Shown here in pieces: positions 13,728 to 24,255 of a DNA stretch of 64,000 nt; the first letter of the stretch is position 1, and the number at the start of each line of letters is the position of its first letter. The notes under the pieces are model-generated. The model did not search any database. It had not been told where the DNA came from and saw nothing but the letters and a program-made list of their open reading frames with translations. Origin of the DNA: Paramecium sonneborni (lineage: Eukaryota > Ciliophora > Oligohymenophorea > Peniculida > Parameciidae); NCBI GenBank assembly GCA_905182985.1, contig CAJJDN010000010.1, positions 703,143 to 767,142 of the forward strand. Direction: 5' to 3'. The position numbers and the translations under genes were made by a program.

Positions 13728-13951
13728 TTTATTTAATAAATTTAATTTCAATATATAAGACTGAAAGTCACATAAATAATAAAAGAATTGATCTATAATT
13801 AGAATAAATTTCTTAGAAAATATTTTGATATTCTTAATTGTTTAAGTGCCTTATTTAATTCTTATATAATAATTATTGTATATATATATATAATGAATGC
13901 ATTTGTTCATTAAATCTAAAATCATTTAATTAAAAATTAACAAACAAAACT

Positions 13952-14189
13952 ATGGATTCCACTAAAGAAAGAGTTGAAGGAACAAGAGCCACTGTTATTG
14001 AAATTATTGGTAGAACAGGTAATAAAATTTATAATAATTTGTATAGGATCTAGAGGTGGTATTACATAAGTTAAAGTTTAATTGGTTGGATAATAAAGAA
14101 CATTAATTAGAAATGTTATGGGTCCAGTTAGAAAGGGAGACACCCTAGAGCTTATGGAATGTGAAAGAGAAGCTAGAAGATTAAGATGA
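13952..14189 (+). CDS. RPS28: Ribosomal protein eS28
   Basis: Small-subunit ribosomal protein eS28, about 69 residues, the normal size. Conserved blocks are visible: [30 protein letters not shown] and the C-terminal [12 protein letters not shown]. One 28-nt intron at 14019-14046 (GTAATAAAAT...GTATAG) interrupts the codon after GRT. This gene is the cleanest proof in the window that TAA and TAG encode Gln (GITQVKVQLVGQQ) and that introns are tiny. Confidence 0.96.
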
Positions 14190-15104
14190 TTGGATGAATT
14201 ATGTACATTAAAATTGCACATTTAATCGTTATAGCTAGCTACACTTATTTATCATAATTAAAAGTTTTATTACTTTTTAAATTATCAATACCTTCTAATA
14301 CTACATTATCATCATTAGACTTTATTTTATTTATTTATGTAGTTACTCTAATTCTGTAATTCTAATCTCCTTTCCTCTCTTATAGAAATCATATTCATTT
14401 ATTTTCCAACTCTAGAGATTACTATAATTAATTAAATTAGACAATCTCATCTTGTCAAAACATTACTAATTCCAAGGTTTAAGAAAATTATTTGAATCAA
14501 TAAATAAATCATATAAAAATATATATTACAAATCAATACAAATAACAATATGTTTTCTAAATAAAAAATTATTTTTATATTATTCTTATCGAAAATGTTG
14601 AAGGAAAACATTTCTTTTTTTGTTAATTATATGCAATTTTTAGATCCAATATAAAGATTTAATTATTAAATCATAGTTTACATCCAATCTATTAAAAAAA
14701 CATTATAATACAATAATATGAAAAATTTATAGTTTTTAGTTCGATTTTTATAAATAAATGATATCATTAATAATTATTTTTGATAATTCAACTTTATTAG
14801 TATTCAATTTTTTTTTAAGAAATTATATACTTTTTTGTCTTTAACTCAGAATTATAATCTATGAAAATTTATTTAATGAAAAGAAAAGCATTTACGCTTA
14901 ATTTACTTTATTTTCAAATATTGTTCTTAATTTTAACATAAGGTTAAGAATTTAAAAATAGAAAAAAGAATAGAAAATTGACGAGTGTTGTTTTTATTTA
15001 ATCAATTATTATTTTATAATTGATGATAAATAATGATTCTTAAGCTATTTTCAAGATACAATAATAAAGAAAAAGTAATGTATATAATTTAATTAAAATA
15101 AAAA
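14190..15104. other. Long AT-rich intergenic stretch
   Basis: About 915 nt without a convincing gene, long for this genome. A plus-strand frame from 14862 has a signal-peptide-like start but overlaps the next gene in another frame, and a short minus-strand hydrophobic frame lies near 14600; neither has convincing composition. No tRNA-like fold was seen. Confidence 0.45.
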
Positions 15105-16464
15105 ATGTTTATCATTGGTGTAATGTTACTGTATTTCGTAGATTCACTTGATTTAGAATATGTGAAGGATAATCTAGCACGATGTCTAGATGGATCACGA
15201 GGTGTAATATTTAAATAACTAATTTAAGTCCTATTATTTTCAAAAAGGTGATTAAGATGGTAAAAATAAGTTTCTGATTCATTTTGAAGGAGGAGAGTAT
15301 GAATAAGTTAATTAATTATAGTCTAATATTAGGTAGCAGTGAAGAAGAATATTTTAAAAATGCGATTATTAAGTAAAATTAGTCGAAATTAAGATAGGTG
15401 ACATAATATGGAAGTTCATTAAATAGAGCTTTAAATATAGAATTAAATGGTTTATTATCTTAAAATTAAGGATAAAATATCAATTTTTATGATTGGAACA
15501 TCATATATATAAATTCTTGCGATGGGACTGGTCAGTATTTTTATTAATATTTTGTAGGACATCAAGGCTTTAGATAAAGTCCTATCATATATAAAGAATA
15601 ATTAATTTATTTTCGTGGTGAATCTATAATTAAAAGTATTATAGCTTAGTATAATACATAATTATAAAATTCAGAAGCAATTATTCTATCAGGATGTTCT
15701 ATTGGGGCAATAGCAGCTTTGTAATGGTCTCATTATATTTCCTAAATTATACCAAATTATGTTTCTCTTCTGTGTATTGCAGATTCTGGAATCCTTATTG
15801 ATATGTAATCTATAGATGGTAGTGAAATGCTTAAATAATCATTAAAAATTATGAACTATCTAGTTAATACTGAATCTGATGTTCCCCTTTAAAATTGTGC
15901 TAGAAATTACCCTAATTAAAGCTGGAAGTGTTTTTATTTTTAAAATTTACTAAACTTTATAACTACACCAGTATTTTTAATTTAATCACTTTATGATATT
16001 GGATTCTTATAAGGTTATTTGAATATTGCATGTATTAAAGATTTAACATTAAATAATTGTTCAACAACAGAAAAAGACTATATTGATTATGTTTATAATT
16101 AATTTTAAGTTACAATAAAGAATAAAACATCTTTAAATAGGAAAATAGGATCATTTGCTCCTAGTTGTATTTCAAATTGGTATTCTTAGATTTTTTATTA
16201 GATTTTCTTTTTAGCCTTTTTTTAAATTCTGCCTCATTTTCTATGAATTGGTCAATTCCTGAGAAATCAGGTAAAACAGTATCCTAAACCTTAAGTAAAT
16301 GGATAGAAATTTAGCAAAAAAATTAATCCAATGAAGATTAAATAGTTTTAATAGATGATGTTTATTGGCCAAATAATGAACCTTGTGCTTTATTAGCATC
16401 TGAATAGACATTCACAAGATATATGAATATATTATACTTTCTATTTATAATCATAAATTTTTGA
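15105..16464 (+). CDS. Notum/pectinacetylesterase-family hydrolase, frameshifted
   Basis: Putative secreted carboxylesterase of the pectinacetylesterase/Notum alpha/beta-hydrolase family, about 430 residues. A short signal-like N-terminus (MFIIGVMLLYFV) is followed by CLDGSRG, a 25-nt intron, then SYYFQKGD and KFLIHFEGGE. The nucleophile elbow SGCSIGAIAAL appears near nt 15690, and GSFAPSCISNW-like and DDVYWPNNEP segments near the end match family blocks. One base is out of phase at about 15296-15304, exactly where the family has GGGW: upstream reads FEGGEYE, downstream LGSSEEEYF. A second intron of about 23 nt lies near 16180. Either a sequencing indel or a recent pseudogene. Confidence 0.78.
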
Positions 16465-16625
16465 TATATATATATATTTTCAATTCTATTGAAAATATAT
16501 AATAATTTGATGGGGGTTCGTGTTGATGTTAACAAACTCTATGATTTATTATTTTTTCATTGAATTAATTCACATAAATCTCAATACTTGTATTATTGGT
16601 TCTCAATACTTATAATATTTAATTA

Positions 16626-17590
16626 ATGTCTCACTCATTTAGTAGAATCATTGTTTCAATACTTACTTTGAATTCACTATTACAAATATATGAAAATCAA
16701 CCCTTTGAATTTAATGATTCTAATTTGAAGATGTAACATCCTTAACTAACTTCAATAATCCCCTTTAATCAAGTATTTAATTCTGATATCCATATAGATG
16801 ATAAATTTGACAGTTGGAATATTAACATTAATCTTAATAGATTGGAAGAATAAACTTTATACTATTACTTCATTATTCTTTGGAATATCAATTATAATGT
16901 AAAATATCAAGTAAAATTTCTAATTATACAAGCTATCTACTACCAAAAACAATAAATATAATACAAATTTATTTGTAGTTATTAATTACCATAAAACATA
17001 TTTTCAATTCAACTTAAACATTATTCTAGAGAGTTTAATACATTAAATTTAATAAAACTGCAATCGAATTTAAATCAAAAAACTAATCTAAAAAACAATT
17101 TACTAAAACTTTGAAGAAAGTTGAAAAATAAAAACTAAAATTTTTTAATACTTAAATGAATAAAAATGAGGCTAAAATTGTTGAGGACAAAATGGTGGAA
17201 GAAACTATTTAAATAAAAAATGAATAAAAACAAGAATAATCAAATAAATGTATATAGGAATAGCATATTAGTGAAGCTGAAGTAGAAACTGAGAATTAAT
17301 GTGAAATTAATCATTCAGATCTTTCATAGATATCATCAATAAAAGAAGAGCAAAGTATTACCTTATAATAATTAGAACTTTAAATTTAATTAAAATATAA
17401 TGGCAAAAATGAATAATTTTCTTGTTCTTTAGATACTTTTGATTCAATTTCTACAATTCTTTCAGGTTCATTAACAGATTAACAGATAATATAAATTAAA
17501 ATTCATATACTCCTTAATTTTTATGATGAAAATGAAGATTGTAGTTTTAGGTTATGGTGCATTAAGAAATTATTAGCTTTTTAATTTTGA
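16626..17590 (+). CDS. Uncharacterised gene, exon structure uncertain
   Basis: Starts MSHSFSRIIVSIL and reads about 95 codons. A likely 22-nt intron (GTAAAATTTC...TACAAG, near 16911) leads into a good frame (TKNNKYNTNLFVVINYH). From about 17020 the protein-like frame is a different one (Lys/Glu/Gln-rich, then FSCSLDTFDSIS) running to the TGA at 17588-17590, so one junction is unexplained. The C-terminal half is acidic and looks disordered. No family was recognised. Confidence 0.45.
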
Positions 17591-18283
17591 ATTTAAATTT
17601 TATTAATTTTTATAAACTTTATCTATTCTAAACATCTTATTTGGGAATGGATTTAATCTTAAGTTTTCGACAAGTTTTTTTTCTAACTTTTCAATATAAA
17701 AGTTAATTAGAAAAATATTTTAACCTTAGTATTATGACATAAAATATAAATTAATAATATCAAAATTAAAATTAAAATATTAGATTATTAGGGGTGCAGC
17801 TATATTCATCTGAATACTAATATTAGTTAGAAAACGATCTTGCTTTGAGTTCTTTTGATTTCTATTCAAGTAACTTTGATTATATTTATTTTGAAACATT
17901 AGAATTAGAATGTCTTCCTAAAAAGAATTTTTAAAATTTAATACGAGCGTTTTAAGAAATATTTCTGCTAAATTATTCAAATTCAGAACTATTTTTTAAC
18001 TATAATTTTTTATTGTACTAAGTTTTAGCTGATTTAATCTTTTCAAAAAGTTTCTTTCATGATTATTGATACTTACGGTATTTTCATTTTCTATTAATCT
18101 GTATTGATTTCTTTTTATGTATAACCTATTTGAATTCAATTTATATTTCTATTTCATTTTTTACTTATTTAATTCTCCTTATTTTAAGTCAATATTAACA
18201 ATCTTTTCTATAAGTATAGAATTGTTTTTATTAATATCTTTTTTCCTCTAAATCATAAATAAATAATATTTGCACTTACTCAT
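17468..18283 (-). CDS. Uncharacterised Lys/Asn-rich protein
   Basis: Open minus-strand frame from ATG at 18283 of about 270 codons. The first 170 residues are Lys, Asn and Arg rich with modest helical character; after about 17790 composition becomes non-coding-like (Phe, Ile, Asn runs). The frame crosses the 3' end of the opposite gene by about 120 nt, so the true stop probably lies further upstream behind an unrecognised intron. No domain was recognised. Confidence 0.4.
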
Positions 18284-18593
18284 ATTTATTTTAATGTCTA
18301 GAGGTAACTGATAGAAAATATGGTCTAAAAGGAGTATTTATTTTTATAATAGATTTTGCATTTCTAAGACTTTATAAATGATGATCATATGACTATTATA
18401 CTTTATAATTAGTACCTTTATTTGTGATTTGATTTAACAAATTTTACTGGATGGAGTGTAATTCCACATTTTTAATAATTTTATAATAGTGAATGATTGA
18501 GTTCAATAATAAAAATTATGAGAAGATATAAAATATATAATCGTAAATAGTTTAAATAAATATAAAAAATAGAACAAAACGAATAAGTTTAAA
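18284..18593. other. Intergenic, nothing recognised
   Basis: AT-rich stretch between two minus-strand genes, containing the 3' flank of the SANT gene and the promoter side of the 18283 gene. No frame or fold stands out. Confidence 0.5.
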
Positions 18594-19814
18594 TCATATT
18601 ACATTTTACAATAATAGATCTTTAATATCAAACAAGGAATCAAAATGTTAATTTTATTGTTCTAAACTTTTTTTTATCATAAGAAGTGTTTCATTTATTA
18701 AATTTTTTTCTTTAAGTTCTCCTAATTTTTATTCTTCTTGTGTTAATTAAGTGTCTTATTAATTATTTTAAGTAATTAATTCATCATTCAATTTAATTTA
18801 ATCATTAAAATGATTTATAATTTATGTTTATTAAATAGGTAATTCAAATTTAGTTTGATTTTCTATTTTACTATTAATAGCAGTATTTGAATCTAATTAT
18901 TTTTGATCATTTAAAATATTATCTATATTATGTTTATCATTATCTATATTATGTTTATCATTTTATTAATGTGAATCATCAGGAATATCAAAAGTTTATT
19001 ATTTAGTTTATAAAGCTAGTAATCCTTAGGCTTCAGTGAGTTAAACAGAATCTAAAACCTTTTTTGGTAATTCTACTTTAACTCCTTTTTTTTCAAGTTA
19101 ACCACTTAATTTGGCAATAATGAAATGAAATCTATTTTCAATAGACTCTTCTTAAATGCTTAGATCAGTAGCAATATCAGCAAACTTGAGAGAATTAAAA
19201 AAATTAGAAATAATTCTTGTATCTCTTTCAATATCCCAGAAAATAGTAGGAGTTTATTATTAGATATAAGCAATTTCAGACCATCTTTTTAATAATGAAG
19301 GTTTATCTCTATGAGGAAATCTTTATTAAATTTTAACCCAATTTCCTTTATGTTTTCTATAAGAGAATATTAAAAGAGAATCTTCTTTAGGTGTCCAAGT
19401 TAAATCTATTTCTTCTTCTTCATCTTCAAATTCATCTGGTTCTCTAATCATTGTATACCTTCTTGAACATTCAATATGATCCTTTGTTTTTATTTTATCT
19501 GATATAAGTTTCCAATCTTCTGTTTTAAATCGTTCAACTAATTATAGTAAAAGAACATCTTCACCAATTGTCCAATAAGAATTTATCTTTTTTTTCTCAA
19601 TTCTATGGTCAAAATCTTTTCCATTCATTAATGGATATTTAGGATTAAGTTTATCTTATATACTTAAATATTATTTTCCATATTTATCATCCATTAAAGA
19701 ACTAGTTTATTTATAAGGATTAAAATGATCAAATCCTTCTTTTCTTTATTTATTATTAAATGATTATATGAAATTATTTACTTCATAATCATCTGAATCG
19801 GAATCACTCATCAT
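18594..19814 (-). CDS. Myb/SANT-domain protein, two repeats
   Basis: Single-exon gene of 406 residues. After an acidic N-terminus, two SANT/Myb repeats are visible: one beginning YWTIGEDVLLLQLVERF with later W and RRY (about residues 95-145), and one beginning TWTPKEDSLLIF with GNWVKI and LKRW (about 155-200). The rest is Gln/Asn-rich and ends in a charged coiled-coil-like tail. Likely a nuclear DNA- or chromatin-binding factor (SNAPC4-, Myb- or SANT-adaptor-like); which one cannot be told. It carries a short perfect tandem repeat (18921-18962). Confidence 0.85.
18921..18962 (-). repeat. Two perfect 21-bp tandem copies in coding DNA
   Basis: The unit ATCTATATTATGTTTATCATT occurs twice without gap, coding on the minus strand for the seven-residue repeat NDKHNID. 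An in-frame recent duplication that lengthens a disordered linker. Confidence 0.9.
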
Positions 19815-19926
19815 TTATCTTAAAATATTTATGGTTCAATTTATCAAAATAAAATCATAATAATAATAGACAAATAATATCTGGATTTTTAAAAATGTTA
19901 CAAAAATTAATAAAAAATTTAATAGA

Positions 19927-20882
19927 TCATTATATTTATGATTAATTCAAATATTTTAAAATTCTGTTTAGTAATTCATATCCTAATATATAATTACCAG
20001 AATTCCACATCAAACTTGAAAAAGGTAATGCTATATACCATGGTTTATCATCAGCTATTGTTAAAATTTTAAAAGGGATATCCTTCCATAATTATCTTGA
20101 TAAGTTTAAATTTAAATATATTTCTTCTTTTTATCCTTTCAATAATATTGATTTAGGTGTCAATAATCTAAAAAATATATAATTATTAATACCTAGAAAC
20201 TATTGTTAGAATTGAACCCATTCCTATACTTATTTACCATGCTGTTATTGGAATTCCTTTTTAATTTCTTAAAAAATATAAACATATTGGTAAATAAAAT
20301 ATATGATGAAATGAGGTTAATAACCTCAATTTCGTAGTTGATGGCCATGTCAAATATCTATTAAATTTATTTATTCATATACTTTGCTACTCCTATTGGC
20401 CATGTTTTAAATAAAAAAAATGCTAATAAATCTACATACCACAAAACTTAATCAATTGATACTAATATCATGCTGGCAGCCAATATTAATGGTTTATTTC
20501 TAAATATTAATCATTTTTACTTCCAAAATGCATAAGCAGAACTAAACAAACTCAAATTGCAAGCCCACATCAATTCATAAAATATTGTAAATTTTGCTTA
20601 ACCAAATCTTGCAAAAATTATAAGCATAACATAAAATATGAATCCTATTGCAATTATGTTTCTTGTTGTTTATGATTCTTGAAACTAATTTAAAATTTAA
20701 ATTACATCTTCAATTCTATCTAAACTTTTATTCTCCAATCTTATGCTTCCATACATATAACTAAATGAACTTATTAAAAAGCATAATAATGGATGCAAAA
20801 GTTAACCATATTTTGGATCTTTGTAATTTGAATGTGAAAATATGAACTTACCAATAAATCTCAAAGTTGAAAGAGCAGCCAT
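19927..20882 (-). CDS. Multi-pass membrane protein, unknown function
   Basis: About 300 residues from three exons. The two introns are 21 nt (GTAAAAATGA...ATTTAG) and 25 nt (GTATTAATAA...TTTTAG). Several hydrophobic segments: LLHPLLCFLISSF, IGFIFYVMLIIFA, ILAASMILVSI, LLAFFLF and IFYLPICLYFL. Conserved-looking loops include WYVDLLAFF, TWPSTTKLRL and LLTSFHHIFYLP. The pattern resembles a lineage-conserved family of unnamed protist membrane proteins; a transporter or peroxisomal protein is possible but unsupported. The start is followed directly by the only credible N-terminus. Confidence 0.8.
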
Positions 20883-21861
20883 TAAATTAATTATTATATA
20901 ATAATATATATTAATATTCTTTATTCTATTATGGAATCATTAAAATATACTCATTAATCACATAGATGATCACTGAGTTTATTTTTGTCTCTTTAACATT
21001 GTAATAAATGCTAAAAAGTGATACATTAGAATTTTATCGAAATTTTATTTTATATAACATAAAATATATGTAAATAACGTTATTTTATAAATTTACATAA
21101 TAATAAATAAAATTTAAAACTGATTTTCCTTTTTGCTTTTTTTAAAAAGTATAAGGAACAATCTAATTTAAATTTCTTACCATGTATAGATTTTTTAAAG
21201 ATAGTTTACTTTGTTCTAATGTAAGTTGTGAAAAGTTTGTTTTATAACTCAACTTGAAATAATTTATATTTCATGATAATAAATGATAATAAATATGGTT
21301 TTAAAAATTAAATTCCTTACGTCGCTACACCTAATAGTTATACTGCAATCATGTAACAAATAATTATAAATAACAATAACAAAAGTTAATTAAGTAACAA
21401 AAGAGAGTAGAAATTAAAAGTTTAACTGTCGATTTGATTATGGGTAATAATCAATAATATCAACACTAATTGCTAAACAAATAATAATATATTCATAATA
21501 ACTTTGAATTAAGAATGGCTAAAAGAATACTAAGTATAAATGATAATAATTGATTAAAAAAAATCATATAAAAATAAAATAAGCTAAATTTTAAATAGTG
21601 TGAAGAATATTTTGAGTTTATGAAGATATGATTCTATTGATTTACCAAGAAGTCTTTTGTGAGGGAGTTTGGTCTAAACTTGACATTAGTTAAAACCAAA
21701 CTTTTACCTAGCTATTTTTAAAATTATTGATTTAGTGTATTATTTAATTATTATCTAGTAAGAAATTGAATGGATTGAATTACTATTTTTGTTTTATCTT
21801 ACAATTCTTGTGAACAGAAGGGATATACAATGTTTTTTTGAATTAATATTAAATAAATTAA
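20883..21861. other. Long intergenic region with a stem-loop
   Basis: About 980 nt between divergent genes with no protein-like frame on either strand, long for this gene-dense DNA. It contains an inverted repeat at 21666-21702: AGTTTGGT pairs with ACCAAACT, and inside it AACT pairs with AGTT. Could be a regulatory region or a small non-coding RNA gene; no tRNA or clear snoRNA boxes were found. Confidence 0.4.
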
Positions 21862-23158
21862 ATGGATCAAGTCCAATCTTTTGAACCAGATAATTAAGCT
21901 TCTGCTTAATAAGATCATTGTGATAAATGTGACAACAATGAAATTTAAAAAAATGGTAGTCAAACAAGAAGAGCATGGTCCTTAAAAGAAGACAATTAAC
22001 TTAAATAAGCCATAAAAATACATGGTACCAATTGGCTATTAGTGGCTTAAGCATTACAAAACCGCAACCCTTCTTAATGTGCTTAGAGATGGAAAAGAAT
22101 AAAACCTTATAATGTACTAATTAAGTGTATATTCTAAGTATAATATTCGTAAACCATGGACAAATAAGGAAGATTAGCTACTCTTGAGATTAGTACAAGT
22201 ACATAAGAAAAATTGGGTATAAATAGCCAAATGTATACCTAATCGTACTAGTAAGTAAGTCAGAGAAAGATTTGTAAATAAATTGAATCCAGACATTAAT
22301 TAAGAACCTTTTACAAAAGAGGAAGATATGATAATAGTAGATGGGTATAAGAATTTTGGATCTAAATGGTGTAAAATATCTAAATTACTTCAAGGAAGGC
22401 CTGTATTAATTAATTATTATTCTAAGGAAAACATAATAAAAAATAGATATTATTCTTATATTCGTAAGCGTTATTTTAATATTGAAAATCCTTACTATGT
22501 AGTTCCATAACCAAATTATGAGTTATAATAATCAATTTAAATGGAGAACATAAACAATAAATAAAAGAGATCAGCAAAAAGAACTATAGAAAGACTCAAT
22601 ATTAGAAGAAAACTTACAGTATTATTACAATTTATTTAAGAACTAGTCTAATACCGAAGAAAAAAATGAAAAAAGGAGGAAAAAATAGGATAAAAATAAA
22701 GTGAAATAATTGAAAGAAAAAGTTAAATTACAAATGGTTGCACTTGATGAAAATGATTAATTAAATAGTAAAGAGGATTTTAGTAAAATTCATTAAATAT
22801 AATAGATAAATTATAAGATTAAAATTAGATACAAGATTAGTAAATCGAATAAATAATAAAAGAAGAGCTCTCGAATAATTAAAGTTAAGTTAAATAAGAA
22901 GCTGAATAAGATTAGATTGAAAAGTTGGAATAATTACAAGAAAGCTTAAACATTTCACAAGGTTGCTTTGGACCATTTCCTTTAATTTACAATACCGTTT
23001 AGCCATATAAGATGATGTATTTTTTTCCTCAATAGTTACCTATGTAATTCATTCCCTAATATTACATAAATACTCCATTTATGTAATATGGGGTATAAAG
23101 CTAGGATACTTTGCTTTCTAGATCTTAAGATATACAATAAAAAAGTTAACAGTTATGA
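21862..23158 (+). CDS. R1R2R3-type MYB transcription factor
   Basis: Nuclear DNA-binding protein of the animal c-Myb/plant MYB3R type. Three consecutive repeats in the N-terminal half: R1 with RRAWSLKEDNQL, TNWLLVAQAL and CAQRWKRI; R2 with RKPWTNKEDQLLL, KNWVQIAKCI and VRERFVNKL; R3 with EPFTKEEDMII, SKWCKISKLL and IIKNRYYSYI. Each has the spaced aromatic residues of the fold. Four introns are inferred (24-25 nt near 22115, 22402 and 22522, and 23 nt near 22777). The C-terminal half is Gln/Glu-rich, then a Pro/Tyr/Phe/Met-rich stretch (FFPQQLPMQFIPQYY) that may serve as an activation region. Factors of this class often control cell-cycle genes. Removing the introns leaves a single frame to the TGA. 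Confidence 0.88.
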
Positions 23159-23203
23159 TGAAATGAAACTTTTATAAATTGAATAGTATAAATATTTGAA
23201 AAT

Positions 23204-24066
23204 TCAATAAATATTTGTACCGAGTTTAATCATTCTTTATAAAGAATTTTATAAATTAATGAGTTCTTAAAAGTATCCAGAAGAAACACTTTTAATTTCT
23301 TAAGTGGATAATGAAGAAAAATGTGAAGCCATTCTAACAATATCTGTTAATGGAATTTTTTCAATGTTTTTATTTGTAAACTAAGGTGAGCGTGACTGAT
23401 TTTATTTTGGAGTTAAATTGTAAATATCTTAAAATTATTTTTAGTTTCTAAGATTGCTTTTATTTCTCACTTAAAGTGTAGGAGTATAATCTTGATCGAA
23501 TAATCCTTATTTAGTTTCATTAATATATTTATAAAATGATGGTTATTCTCCAAGAACTTTATTTGTAATAGCTTTATTTTATAGTTTTAATTGAACATCT
23601 AATTTAGTATCCCAACTTTTAAATCTCTCTAACTTTTATTATGATTTTAATGGAGATTCTTTATATCCAGATCCTAATGTATTAATCCTAGAATGTTAAG
23701 TAAATGTATTATCAAAAAAAGTATCAACTTTATTTTATTTTAAAGGAGCTTTTTCAACTTGGTATAATTTACTTAAAGAAACAGCTCTAGATTAATTTTC
23801 TAATCGTTTATTAGTACTATGATATATATGTAATAAATTACAATATTTCATCAAAATTTAATCCTCCTGGGATTTTACTACTTGGTGTTCTTCTTGATGT
23901 TAATGGTTCACTGAAATATAAAAAATTATTACAGATTAAGTCTTTCTGGTTTTCCCCAATTTCCTAAATAAAGATTTGGTTTATCTTAATGTTCAAGAAA
24001 TGGTTCACGATTTAATATATTATTTCTAACTTCCTTTCTGAATTCTGATAATTGTCGTTTATTCAT
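23204..24066 (-). CDS. Uncharacterised basic, disordered protein
   Basis: About 270 residues from three exons; introns of 22 nt (GTAATAATTT...TTTCAG) and 25 nt (GTAATTTATT...TCATAG). Rich in Lys, Gln, Asn, Ser and Thr, with proline-containing short motifs (SRRTPSSKIPG, LTPKQNQSRSP). No domain recognised. Could be a cytoskeletal or phospho-regulated protein. A small plus-strand frame at 23261-23400 is its antisense shadow. Converges with the MYB gene, 45 nt apart. Confidence 0.7.
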
Positions 24067-24255
24067 CTAAGTAGTGATTTAAAATGAGCTAAAACCGAGA
24101 TCATTTTATTTTTGATATCTTGATTAATTGACCTAAAATATATGATTATATGAATACTGGAGAAAATCTAGATTGTTTGATCATATTAACTTTTGAATTT
24201 TTAACAAATTAAATTAATATTAAAAATTATTGTTAAATATATAAATTGTTATTTT

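Noticed and set aside
13861..13920. TATATATATATA run as a telomere or special element
   Set aside because: Paramecium telomeres are GGGGTT/GGGTTT type; this is an ordinary AT run in a promoter.
16500..16560. GGGGGTTCG stretch as a tRNA T-arm
   Set aside because: No acceptor, D or anticodon stems could be formed around it.
23261..23400. Small plus-strand frame starting MSSQKYPEETL, reminiscent of a proteasome-assembly chaperone
   Set aside because: The minus-strand frame here continues a longer gene with clean introns, so this is its shadow.
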